Assembly (NCBI GenBank): GCA_938023705.1
Contig: CALJDJ010000020.1
Span: 1 to 59,349 of the forward strand
Direction: 5' to 3'
Origin: an uncultured Collinsella sp.
GTDB lineage: Bacteria; Actinomycetota; Coriobacteriia; Coriobacteriales; Coriobacteriaceae
DNA: 59,349 nucleotides
The translations under genes and the position numbers were made by a program. Shown here one piece after another: positions 48,541 through 56,892 of this stretch. Positions within the stretch are counted from its first letter, which is position 1, and each line of letters starts with the position of its first letter. The notes below the pieces were generated by a model. It saw nothing but the letters and a program-made list of their open reading frames with translations, was not told the origin of the DNA and did no database searches.

Positions 48541-48966
48541 TTACTCAGCAGCCTCGGTGGTCTCGGCCTCGGCAGCGGCCTCCTCGACGGGAGCCTCTGC
48601 GGGAGCCTCGGCGGCCTGCTTGGCAGCCTCCTCGGCGAACTTAGCGGCACGCTTAGCCTTCTCGGCAGCCTTAGCCTCAGCGGCGGCCTTGCGAGCGGCC
48701 TCGGCCTCAGCAGCCTTGGCGGCCTTGGCAGCCTTGGCCTCCTCGGCCTTCTTGAGCTGGGCGGCAGCGGCGCCACCGAACTTGTCGGCGAAGCGCTGGA
48801 CGCGTCCACCGGTGTCGACGAACTTCTGCTGGCCGGTGTAGAACGGGTGGCACTCGTTGCAAAGCTCGACCTTCATCTCGGACACGGTAGCGTGCGTCTT
48901 GAAGGTGTTGCCGCAGGAGCACGTCACCGTGCACTCGACATACTGGGGATGGATACCCTGCTTCAT
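48541..48966 (-). CDS. rpmE: ribosomal protein L31 with long C-terminal extension
   Basis: A 141-residue protein. Residues 1-60 are L31 (MKQGIHPQYVECTVTCSCGN, the zinc cysteines C16, C18, C36, C39, HPFYTGQQKFVDTGGRVQRF). Residues 61-141 are a low-complexity helix of Ala, Glu and Lys ending in an acidic Glu-rich stretch. Ordinary L31 is 66-80 residues. The tail is coded in frame with no frameshift. It may project from the 50S central protuberance. Confidence 0.93.
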   Translation of the reverse strand: MKQGIHPQYVECTVTCSCGNTFKTHATVSEMKVELCNECHPFYTGQQKFVDTGGRVQRFADKFGGAAAAQLKKAEEAKAAKAAKAAEAEAARKAAAEAKAAEKAKRAAKFAEEAAKQAAEAPAEAPVEEAAAEAETTEAAE

Positions 48967-49152
48967 GGTAGGACTCCTTATTAGTCAGGCGCTGGTTACC
49001 GATCAGCGCATAAGGCGTCTTGGTTTCCGACCAAGACAACAAACTCGGCTATGGTACCACGGCGCCGCATGTCCCACAAAAGGTTCACGGTCTTTTCGGC
49101 ACAACACGAGCTGGACCTTAAATATCAACTTCATCCGAACACTCCCCCACAT

Positions 49153-50961
49153 TCATCTCTCGTATGTATCGAGGTATTCCTGCTTGAGCGTCTGCGAGGA
49201 CGACTTGATCTTTTCCACGAGCGTGCCGGCCTCGATGAAGTAGAACGAGTTGGTGAGGTCTGCCAGGTCGTCGAGCAGATGGCTTGAAATGAGCACGCTT
49301 CGTCCCCGCGCCACCTCGCTGCGCATCGCGTCGCAGGAGGTTTTCCGCTTTCCCGGATCGAGGCCGTTCAGCGGTTCATCGAGGATAAGGTACGGGCAAT
49401 CGGTCGATATCGCCATGGCAAGCTTTACCTGCTGCTTCATTCCTGTCGAGAGTTTACGGGTCGGCTTGTCGAGATATGAGGAGATTCCGAGGGAGCTGCA
49501 GAGCGAGTCGATGTCGGTGGCCGATTTCCACGCCTCCCTAACGAAAGCAAGGTGCTCGAGGGCTGATAGCGTGGGGTAAAGATCCGTGCCGCCTGAAGAG
49601 CTCAGGTAGACGAGTTCTGCAAATTCGGCTGATTGACGTTGGCTGATTCCGTCTGCCACCAGGCTTCCCGAGTGGATACGGGTGGGAAATTGGCCCGACA
49701 GCGCTTCAAGAAAGGTGGTTTTCCCCGAGCCGTTGGGAGCAATGAGGCCCGTCGCCGTTCCCGGGCTCAAGAAAAGCGATCCGATTGAAAGTATCGTCGT
49801 GCTTCCGTATCCCACGCTCACGTCCAGAAGCTCGAGCCCATGGCGCTTTTTCGCGGGTCCAGACTGTTTGGGCGAACGTGTCGCAACGGCGCCGACCGCA
49901 AAAAGGACCGCGACGTATATCAGGGCCACGGCAAGCATCGATGCGCTGCCTGAACCGGAGCCAATGAATTCTGTCGGGAAGCATCCTACGTAGCCCGTTG
50001 CCTCGATAGGCGAGAACACGGCCAGCGGCAGGAGCCCGAGCACGGCATTATGCTCCAGCGCCGAATCGGACAGCAACGGGAATGCCGGGGCCGCGACAAG
50101 CAGCGCGGAGGTAAGGGGGCCCGCGAGGACGCGCCTCGTTGCGGTCGATAGGACGGCGGAGCAAACGGATATCAAGGTTCCGCCCGCAAGCAGCGCGAGA
50201 AGCAGGGCTGTGAAGACGTTTCCCGCGGTCGTGGTGGTAAGCGCGCCGTCATGGAAGAAGGCGATCGGGTACCCAATTTGCCCGAAGCCGTTTAGGACCA
50301 AGGCGTAAATGCCCCCGGGTGCGAGGCCGGCGAGGAGCATCGCGGTCCCCGCGACGATTATCGAAAACACGATCTGGATAAGGCGCCGGAATTTGGGCGC
50401 GGGCGCCTTTGCCGCCAGGGTCCCGGGCCTTGTGGCGCCGAGCACGAGTATCGACGAGAGAAGGAAGGGGATGAAGGGAAGGAAAGACGGCGCCGTGGCA
50501 ATGGCGTAAGGCAGGAAGGAAAGGAATGGCAGGTCGTTTGCGGAGGCCGGGATATCCGTGATGCCGGAGCTGCTCAGGGCACGGCAATATGCGAGCGCTG
50601 CGTCATTGGTCTCTTGGTCTCCCACGATGGACCCGGATTGGAAGCCTTCGCCCATGAGCGCGTAGTAGCTCTCGGCAGAATCGAGAAAGGCGGCGTCGGT
50701 TTGAGCGGCAAGGGCGGCGTTCGCGTATCTTGCAAGCTCCGCGTCATTTTGCTGCTCTGGAGATAGGTCTGTGCCGCTGGCCTGGGGCGCGCGCGTATTG
50801 AATGCGTCGACAAAGCTCTGCATGCCCTGTTTCATAAAGAAGGGCCCGTAGATGGGTGAATTGAACGCAATGGGGACGGAAAAGGCTGCAGCGAGAACGA
50901 GCGTACAAATCCATACGGCCTTGTCTCTTAGGATTAGTTTGAGAAGAAGTCGACAGTACAT
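49153..50961 (-). CDS. ABC transporter, permease fused to ATPase
   Basis: A 602-residue protein. The first 370 residues form a membrane domain with about six spans and a large outer loop between the first two, as in ABC-2 permeases. A linker (KQSGPAKKRHG) leads to an ATPase: Walker A APNGSGKTT, signature LSTGMKQQ (LSGGQ changed), Walker B YLILDEPLNGLD and H-loop SSHLL. It is the last of four leftward genes. Transporters of this type expel or neutralise peptides, for example lantibiotic immunity; the substrate is unknown. Its ribosome site is weak (GTAGGTG). Confidence 0.85.
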   Translation of the reverse strand: MYCRLLLKLILRDKAVWICTLVLAAAFSVPIAFNSPIYGPFFMKQGMQSFVDAFNTRAPQASGTDLSPEQQNDAELARYANAALAAQTDAAFLDSAESYYALMGEGFQSGSIVGDQETNDAALAYCRALSSSGITDIPASANDLPFLSFLPYAIATAPSFLPFIPFLLSSILVLGATRPGTLAAKAPAPKFRRLIQIVFSIIVAGTAMLLAGLAPGGIYALVLNGFGQIGYPIAFFHDGALTTTTAGNVFTALLLALLAGGTLISVCSAVLSTATRRVLAGPLTSALLVAAPAFPLLSDSALEHNAVLGLLPLAVFSPIEATGYVGCFPTEFIGSGSGSASMLAVALIYVAVLFAVGAVATRSPKQSGPAKKRHGLELLDVSVGYGSTTILSIGSLFLSPGTATGLIAPNGSGKTTFLEALSGQFPTRIHSGSLVADGISQRQSAEFAELVYLSSSGGTDLYPTLSALEHLAFVREAWKSATDIDSLCSSLGISSYLDKPTRKLSTGMKQQVKLAMAISTDCPYLILDEPLNGLDPGKRKTSCDAMRSEVARGRSVLISSHLLDDLADLTNSFYFIEAGTLVEKIKSSSQTLKQEYLDTYER

Positions 50962-51114
50962 TTAGAAGCACCTACGTTCCTCAAAGAATTGTTAGATTAA
51001 AAGTAACAGACCGGATGAAGATACGTGCGACGGGGGCGAGGCGAATGGCTGAGCGGTATCGATATGCAGGTTCAACGGTATCACATTGGCCACATAGATT
51101 TTTAACTTGCATTT

Positions 51115-51855
51115 CTACCCGCCCTTTTCGTAGAGTCGCCGATACGTGCTTAGCGCACCCTCGGCGCGTCCGGCAGGCTTTGCGAAATGGGATCCAGGAG
51201 ACTTCGGCGCAGCATCATCTTGCGGAATGCTTCTAATGAGCCTCCCATCCTTCAAAAACAGAATCTCATCGCACAGCCTATCGACCGAATCCAAGATGTG
51301 GGATGACATGATGATGCACGTACCAGAATCGGCCAGCTTCCTGAGAATCTCGGAATGCAAGTCCACCCTGCTGGGGTCGAGCGCGTTCATGGGCTCATCT
51401 AATAGAAGGTACCGCGCGCCCGTCGCATACGCAATCGCCAGGGTAAGCTGCTGCTTCATGCCCTGGCTCAGAGTGCGGATCCTCATCTTCGCGAACTCGC
51501 CTATCTGCGTTTGTTCCACTATCTCTTCGATATCGCGAGCATGCGGCCACATATCGCAAACCATCTTGAGGTGATCTTCCGCACGCAATCCGGGATACAG
51601 CAGCGTCCCCTCACCAGGTGCATAGAAGATCATAGAACGGACCTCTCTCGCACCCGTACCCTGCACCTCATCCAGAACGATGCTCCCGTCCACGCGAGGA
51701 CCCGGCAAACCTGCCATCGCACGCAGCAACGTCGTCTTTCCATGCCCGTTCGGAGCGACGAGACCGTAGACCGTACCCGGGGCAAACTCAGCGTTCACCG
51801 AATCTACGAGCACCTTCTTTCCATAAGAGATCGTCAGCGTTTGAAGGTCAATCAT
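51115..51855 (-). CDS. ABC transporter ATPase
   Basis: A 246-residue ATPase with Walker A GLVAPNGHGKTTLLRAMAG, a non-canonical signature LSQGMKQQL, Walker B YLLLDEPMNALD and H-loop SSHILDSVDRL. It resembles the ATPase of the next gene's fusion protein, so the two probably arose by duplication. I start at 51855 because AAAGGGG is 9 bases upstream; the ATG at 51864 abuts that site. It overlaps the upstream permease gene's last bases. Confidence 0.9.
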   Translation of the reverse strand: MIDLQTLTISYGKKVLVDSVNAEFAPGTVYGLVAPNGHGKTTLLRAMAGLPGPRVDGSIVLDEVQGTGAREVRSMIFYAPGEGTLLYPGLRAEDHLKMVCDMWPHARDIEEIVEQTQIGEFAKMRIRTLSQGMKQQLTLAIAYATGARYLLLDEPMNALDPSRVDLHSEILRKLADSGTCIIMSSHILDSVDRLCDEILFLKDGRLIRSIPQDDAAPKSPGSHFAKPAGRAEGALSTYRRLYEKGG

Positions 51856-51860
51856 CGAGA

Positions 51861-54083
51861 TCATCCCCTTTCGATCTTTGGAACACTCAGGCGCACCATC
51901 AACGGAGATACGGCGCCCAAGACCACCAGCAGAGCGCCCGATGCGCCGACGACCTCTCCAAAAGGCATCGCGTTCGTCCCTCGCCCAAGGAACCCAATCG
52001 TCCCCACCTGGGAAGCGGGATCAAACGAGGCGAATGGAGCCAGCAGCGCGACGCCCATGCCCACGCTTTCAACATGAGCGCTCAACGAACCCAACACCAA
52101 GAGAACCGCGCAAACCATTCCGGTGACAACGGGGTTGCGGCTAATCGCTGCTGTCAACGCAGCGACGACGGAAATCACGCCGTATGCCATGACCAGCAAC
52201 GGAATACTGCACAACACCGCCTCCCCCACCATGGACGTTGTCGAAGCTCCCGCCCGAATGAGAGCGACGGGATACTCCGATCCACCCGCACCGTTCTTAA
52301 TCACGGACACAACGACAGCGGGAACCATCGACACCAAAAGCAGCACCAAGCCAAGCAGGAGAGCCAGCGCAACAGCCGTCAGAAAACGCACATGCGCTGT
52401 TGCGGGGATCTGGAGAACCAGAAGGGAACGACACTGCAGGTGGGCGCACGCGAGCGATGTGACAACCACGGGCAACAGCAAAAATAAGGAGGGAAGCGCT
52501 GCCTGGAGATACGAAAGGAGGATTAATGGGGGCATCTTCGTACTTAACTCGTAAACCTTGGGGTCCGGCAAACTCGCGATCGACTCAAGCAGAAGGGCGC
52601 GCGCCTCCGCACGAGAAGGAGTCTCCGGCTCGATTCCGATCGATTGCAGGAGAGTCGCATCTGCCGCGCCCAGCTCACCTCGAGCGCGCTCGTACGTCGC
52701 AAGGCTTCGAAACCCCTCCGCAGGCATAGGCGCGTACACGAAACCCGAAAGAGCATCCCGCATGTCTTCCAGGGCCGCTTTGCCCTCGACGTCCATATTC
52801 GCAGCGTTCTGCTCTAGATACCGATCTATTGAACGGAGCTCCCCATCCCTATACCGAACAGCGGAAACGTTATCAGCGTCAGGAAACATCTCGACCAGAG
52901 CCGGGGCCAGCATCGTCGTCGACATTGCAATCGCGCATACGGCGAGGGTAGGAGAACGCAGGAACAGTTTCCCCATCGTTCTTACGTATGCAACGGCGGA
53001 GGCACAAGCGCTCGAACGAGTTGCCGTTCTCGATGCAGTGAAGGAACCTCTCTCAAGACAAATCGGGGATATCGGGCACGCGCAGCCGCTCTTTCCAGCA
53101 ACGCAAAGCAGGCTAATTGCCAGCACCTCGATCCCGATTGCGCATACGAGGGCAATCGCGCCACGCTCGAAGCAAAGTCCAGGCAGATTCACTATCTGCG
53201 TTGTCGGGTACGGGCTATAGGCGCCGACGGTCAACTCAGTGTTCGCATACGTAAGGGGATTCAACAGGGCGAACTCACGTAAAGCGATGGATCTTCCGTA
53301 ATACCCGGGAACCATCGTCACCCCCATCAGGGCACATACGAACACGATTCCAAGCGTAGGGTTATTGGCAATCTTCACGGCAAGGTGAACGACAAGCGAG
53401 ATGAACGCTGCCACCAAGAATTGCAAGATGGCCGTCTGCGCGAACACCAGCCAAGCCGGTTTGATAACCGGAGTCGCATATTGAATGTAGCCTATCGGAT
53501 AGAACGGCGAGCCCGGGCCATTCTTCACAAGCGCGGCGATTATCCCTGGAAGATTGATGGCGAGGACGGCAAGCATTGCAAAAACACTCGCCCATACGCT
53601 CGATGCAACAAGTCTACCCAGCTCGCCCATCGGTGCCTGGATGATGAGCTTTTCACGTTTGTTAAGACGCGCGGCAAGGAACGAGACGGCAACGGCCGTT
53701 GCGACCCATAGCAAGTACTCCTTCGATCCGTCATAATAGGTGTACTCTCCATCCGATATCTGCAGAAACGGAAGTAGGGGAGAGAGCGGTGCCAAGATAA
53801 GACGTCCCGCGGCAAGAGGGTACAGAAGCGCGGGCATGCTTGATGAAGAGGTATAGACACCGTCCTCCCCCGCATTCACAAGCGCATCCGCATAGGATGC
53901 TGACAATTCCTGCTCAACACGGGTTATTCCCGACTCGAGGTATTCGACCCGTCCGTCGATGCCAGCCGCGCTCCTGAAGACGGGCAGAGCACAAAGAACC
54001 ATCAACGCAACAACGACAACACAGAGCGACCTGGAGGAGAGAAGCGACCTAAAGATCGCCTTCGAGATTTTGAGCATATTCAT
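51861..54083 (-). CDS. ABC permease with two duplicated halves
   Basis: About 741 residues with about twelve spans. Both halves follow the same plan: a first span, an outer loop of 100-120 residues with alternating helices (VEYLESGITRVEQEL; RSIDRYLEQNAANMDVEGKAALEDM), then five spans that include matching pieces (IAALVKNGPGSPFYPIGYIQ in the first, VVSVIKNGAGGSEYPVALIRA in the second). That shows an internal duplication and fusion of a single permease. An alternative start at 54101 overlaps the upstream stop as ATGA. It should pair with the ATPase encoded downstream. Confidence 0.85.
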   Translation of the reverse strand: MNMLKISKAIFRSLLSSRSLCVVVVALMVLCALPVFRSAAGIDGRVEYLESGITRVEQELSASYADALVNAGEDGVYTSSSSMPALLYPLAAGRLILAPLSPLLPFLQISDGEYTYYDGSKEYLLWVATAVAVSFLAARLNKREKLIIQAPMGELGRLVASSVWASVFAMLAVLAINLPGIIAALVKNGPGSPFYPIGYIQYATPVIKPAWLVFAQTAILQFLVAAFISLVVHLAVKIANNPTLGIVFVCALMGVTMVPGYYGRSIALREFALLNPLTYANTELTVGAYSPYPTTQIVNLPGLCFERGAIALVCAIGIEVLAISLLCVAGKSGCACPISPICLERGSFTASRTATRSSACASAVAYVRTMGKLFLRSPTLAVCAIAMSTTMLAPALVEMFPDADNVSAVRYRDGELRSIDRYLEQNAANMDVEGKAALEDMRDALSGFVYAPMPAEGFRSLATYERARGELGAADATLLQSIGIEPETPSRAEARALLLESIASLPDPKVYELSTKMPPLILLSYLQAALPSLFLLLPVVVTSLACAHLQCRSLLVLQIPATAHVRFLTAVALALLLGLVLLLVSMVPAVVVSVIKNGAGGSEYPVALIRAGASTTSMVGEAVLCSIPLLVMAYGVISVVAALTAAISRNPVVTGMVCAVLLVLGSLSAHVESVGMGVALLAPFASFDPASQVGTIGFLGRGTNAMPFGEVVGASGALLVVLGAVSPLMVRLSVPKIERG

Positions 54084-54097
54084 CGCCAACCTTAACC

Positions 54098-54514
54098 TCA
54101 TCCAGTCGGAACAGAGGGGCCGAACAAAATGCTCGGCCCTTCCTCGCATCTAGTAGGTGCTATAGACAAATTGCCATTTATCAGTTGTGCCAAGAACACC
54201 ACAGGAGCACATTGCAGCGAGGCGGGATCCCTATGATGCGCGGATCGGCGATAGCCATTTCGGTAGGAGATCGTCTTGTAAGAGATGTTGAACATCGAGA
54301 TGCTGTGCCCGCTTACGCCGCGAGGACAGCTGTAGCTCCAGTAGGTATCGACGACGTCGTCCGTATACCCGAGGGGCTCAACGAGGGCACACTGGCTGCT
54401 CTCCCGGGAAGGAGGCATCGGGGTATCCGCAAAAGCGGGGGCTCCCGGCAGCAACAGACAAAGAGCGAGGCCGAGGAAAACCAAGAGCTTACACGACTTA
54501 ACAGTACTGAACAT
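54098..54514 (-). CDS. small secreted cysteine-containing protein
   Basis: A 138-residue protein. The N-terminus is a signal peptide (KSCKLLVFLGLALCLLLPG, likely cut after AFA). The mature part of about 109 residues has four cysteines (SSQCALV, SYSCPRG, LQCAPV, TRCEEG), enough for two disulfides, and is rich in Ser, Tyr and Pro. I recognise no family. It is the first gene of the ABC operon, so it may be the transporter's cargo, a regulator or a lipid-anchored helper. GGAGAGG precedes the ATG. Confidence 0.75.
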   Translation of the reverse strand: MFSTVKSCKLLVFLGLALCLLLPGAPAFADTPMPPSRESSQCALVEPLGYTDDVVDTYWSYSCPRGVSGHSISMFNISYKTISYRNGYRRSAHHRDPASLQCAPVVFLAQLINGNLSIAPTRCEEGPSILFGPSVPTG

Positions 54515-54562
54515 AATCCTCTCCAATCTAGAGGGGTTTCGGTTGCAGCATGCTGTGATTAC

Positions 54563-54597
54563 TTGCAGGCAAAGTCAATTTAACATAAACTGTTAAA
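54563..54597 (+). promoter_or_regulatory. promoter with overlapping operator between the ABC operon and the DUF2975 pair
   Basis: TTGCAG (54563-54568) and TAAACT (54586-54591) are 17 bp apart. The palindrome TTTAACA-TAAAC-TGTTAAA (54579-54597) covers the -10 box. The nearby HTH protein is the obvious candidate repressor. Confidence 0.7.
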
Positions 54598-54634
54598 AAG
54601 TAACCTGAGTTTTTTAAATTCTTCGGAGGTTATT

Positions 54635-55147
54635 ATGAGTTCCGACAATCGCACTCCCCGGCTTCATTCCTTCCGCATCGCATGTGCGATAGCCTCTGCG
54701 ACCCTTTGCGCCACCGCCATCGCACAAGTGGCGTTCTCCTTAAAGCCAGCAATCGAAGTGCTCGACAACCCTGTAATTGCAGACTCCCCCGCGTATCCAG
54801 CCCTTGCGATCTCGACATTGGTCCCTGCCGTCATCGGTATCGCTACGACCATCCTCAGCGCCGTTCTCGTGTGGACGATCAAGAGCGGAGACCCCTTCAA
54901 GAAAGGGTCTGCGACATGCTTGAAGGTGCTCGGCATTCTCTTCGTTGTTCAAGCTGCCACCAGCCTCTACGCCGGCTCACTCAAAACCTCCGTTTCGATG
55001 TTTGGCGGCGAGGGGGCCGTCGGCGCCCAAGAGATCGCTTCATCATTCGATTGGACCTCTCTGGTTCTCGGCATCGTCCTGTTCATGCTTTCCCAGCTCT
55101 TCTTGTACGCCCGAGAGCTGTACCTCGACTCCGACGAGATTGCGTAA
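54635..55147 (+). CDS. DUF2975-type membrane protein
   Basis: A 170-residue protein with four spans (FRIACAIASATLCATAIAQ, STLVPAVIGIATTILSAVLVW, CLKVLGILFVVQAATSLYAG, SLVLGIVLFMLSQLFLYA) and a short cytosolic end. The size, topology and the small HTH gene 9 bases downstream match DUF2975, which often accompanies a YozG-type regulator. Function is not established; the pair may be a membrane-stress or self-immunity module. GGAGG is upstream of the ATG. Confidence 0.82.
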   Translation: MSSDNRTPRLHSFRIACAIASATLCATAIAQVAFSLKPAIEVLDNPVIADSPAYPALAISTLVPAVIGIATTILSAVLVWTIKSGDPFKKGSATCLKVLGILFVVQAATSLYAGSLKTSVSMFGGEGAVGAQEIASSFDWTSLVLGIVLFMLSQLFLYARELYLDSDEIA

Positions 55148-55156
55148 GGAAACGCC

Positions 55157-55408
55157 ATGCCCGTAATTGTTCGCCTCGACAAGATCATGGCCGAGCGAAA
55201 GATTTCCTCGAACGAACTTGCCGAAAGGATTGGAACCACGCCCGTGAACCTGTCCCGTATTAAAAAAGGGCATATTCGCGGCATTCGCTTCAACACACTC
55301 GAGCAGCTATGCCTCGCCCTTCGTTGCCAACCCGGAGACCTTCTCGAAGTCATGAGCGAAGAGGATGCCCGAAAGGAGTTCGGACTCGATTGGTCCGCCG
55401 AGGATTAG
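55157..55408 (+). CDS. Cro/C1-type HTH regulator (YozG-like)
   Basis: An 83-residue DNA-binding protein: VRLDKIMAERKISSNELAERIGTTPVNLSRIKKGHIRGIRFNTLEQL is split by me here only as an HTH with recognition helix around VNLSRIKKG. The remaining part (CLALRCQPGDLLEVM) is typical of small Xre regulators. It probably represses its own operon through the TTTAACA palindrome. The stop TAG is followed in the same frame by an integrase remnant. Confidence 0.9.
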   Translation: MPVIVRLDKIMAERKISSNELAERIGTTPVNLSRIKKGHIRGIRFNTLEQLCLALRCQPGDLLEVMSEEDARKEFGLDWSAED

Positions 55409-56134
55409 AGGGCGGTCGTACTCGCCCTGCACACGGGGATGCGAATCGGCGAGGTCTGCGGCCTTCGGTGGTGCGATGTGGATTTCGAGACGGGCCTGAT
55501 CTCGATCAGACACTCGGTGGCGTACGCGAAGGGAATGGGTTCGTTCATCAAGGACACCAAGACCCATGACGCCAGGGGTATCCCCATCGACCCGGTCGGC
55601 CTACTCCCCTTCCTGAAGGAGACCCACGAGATCGACTGCGGAAAGCTGCGCTTGCGCGGCCTTACCGGGGCGGTCGAGATCGGGGACTGCTACATCCTGT
55701 CGGAGCCGGGCGCGACCTTCGCGACGACAAGCTATATCCGCAGGGCGTTCAAGACGTTCTCGGAGACCAACGGCCTCATGGGCACCAACGACGAGCTGAT
55801 CACGTTCCACGGCCTTCGCCACACGTTCGCAACGCAGTGGATCCGCCAAGGCGGCGATATCAAGGCGCTCCAATCGATCCTCGGCCACAAGGACGCCATG
55901 GCGACGCTCAACGTCTACGCCGACATCGAGCCCATCTCCAAAATCGATAACATGCTGCGCGCCACGCCGTGCCTTTGGCGCGGGCACCTCGAGCCGAGGG
56001 TCGATCCGGGTCCCATGTTCCAACAGAGGATCCAGGAGTCCATCGAGACGCTCCAGGCGTTCGGCTACGGCATCACCGAGCCGGACGACCGAAATATCGC
56101 CATACGCGACGTGAAGACGAACAGTTGGCTCTAG
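55409..56134 (+). pseudogene. tyrosine integrase remnant, N-terminal domains missing
   Basis: From the codon after the HTH stop the same frame reads straight into the catalytic domain of a phage-type integrase: LALHTGMRIGEVCGLRWCDVDF (first Arg), THDARGIPI, HGLRHTFATQW (HxxR), and LGHKDAMATLNVYAD (His and Tyr nucleophile). The arm-binding and core-binding domains, about 180 residues, are absent and no start with a ribosome site is visible; the first ATG is at 55439. It is probably a relic left at the edge of a mobile element. Confidence 0.85.
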
Positions 56135-56460
56135 CTCACCGAGTACGCGGCAGTGCTGGGCCCATCCCAACTGAGGTCACGGTGGTCCGATAGGGGCGCC
56201 GCCCGCGGCATGCGCCGCGGAGCGGTATCCCCTACCGAAGGGCGGGGATGCCCTCCGCTTCCAGTTCGGAATCAGCCGTCGGAGGCGTTCGGCTGACTGC
56301 GGGAACGGCCTGTCCGCTCAATGTGTTCGGCTGAGATCGGAAATCAACCCAACACGAGCCGGACACGCGCCAGACGGCTCTTCCCCGTACGGCCTTCCCC
56401 CTTACGCTCATGTTGCAGGCATGTAACGCCGCAGCGAGCGCGCCTTTTTTGCGCCAGACA
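56135..56460. other. intergenic stretch downstream of the integrase remnant
   Basis: I see no gene here. It has GC-rich short palindromes (GCCCGCGGC, GCGCCGCGG near 56200-56225). If the integrase once used a target nearby, an attachment site could lie in this stretch, but no second copy is visible in the window. Confidence 0.4.
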
Positions 56461-56483
56461 GGTACAATGATGAACACTGTACC
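56461..56483 (+). promoter_or_regulatory. GGTACA-N11-TGTACC palindrome over a -10 box
   Basis: Arms GGTACA (56461-56466) and TGTACC (56478-56483) are inverted; TACAAT (56463-56468) within it could be a -10 for the ACT gene. No clear -35 is present. Confidence 0.45.
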
Positions 56484-56530
56484 GTAGCGGAGCGCCCCGC
56501 GCGCGCCGCAATCACGCGAAAGGGTTTCCC

Positions 56531-56818
56531 ATGGCCGAGATCTCGTCCTCCCGTATCGTCATCACCGTCCTTGGCAAGAACCGCCCCGGCATCGTCGCCG
56601 GCGTCACCCGCGTTCTGGGCGAGGCCAACGTCGACATCCGCGACATCACGCAGTCCATTATCGAGGACATCTTCACCATGACCATGCTGGCCGACACCGC
56701 CGAGTCCAAGCTCGACTTTGCCGAGCTGCAGAAGGCCCTGGCCGAGGCCGGCGAGCTTTCGGGCGTCAACGTGTCCATCCAGCGCGAGGACGTCTTTAAC
56801 TTTATGTACCGCCTGTAG
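56531..56818 (+). CDS. ACT-domain protein (UPF0237 type)
   Basis: A 95-residue single ACT domain: RIVITVLGKNRPGIVAGVTRVLGEANVDIRDITQ is the fold's ligand loop (seen as KNRPGIVAGVT), followed by a second beta strand (FTMTMLAD). ACT domains bind amino acids and control nearby enzymes. Relatives often precede a DUF711/UPF0210 gene; here the next gene is citrate synthase. GAAAGGG precedes the ATG. Its ligand cannot be told from sequence. Confidence 0.88.
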   Translation: MAEISSSRIVITVLGKNRPGIVAGVTRVLGEANVDIRDITQSIIEDIFTMTMLADTAESKLDFAELQKALAEAGELSGVNVSIQREDVFNFMYRL

Positions 56819-56892
56819 CGAACAGGCTGCGTGGAGACGGCCCAACGTGCGCCCAGGCGCAACGTCACCACATGGCCCGGAGAGGAGCGCAC

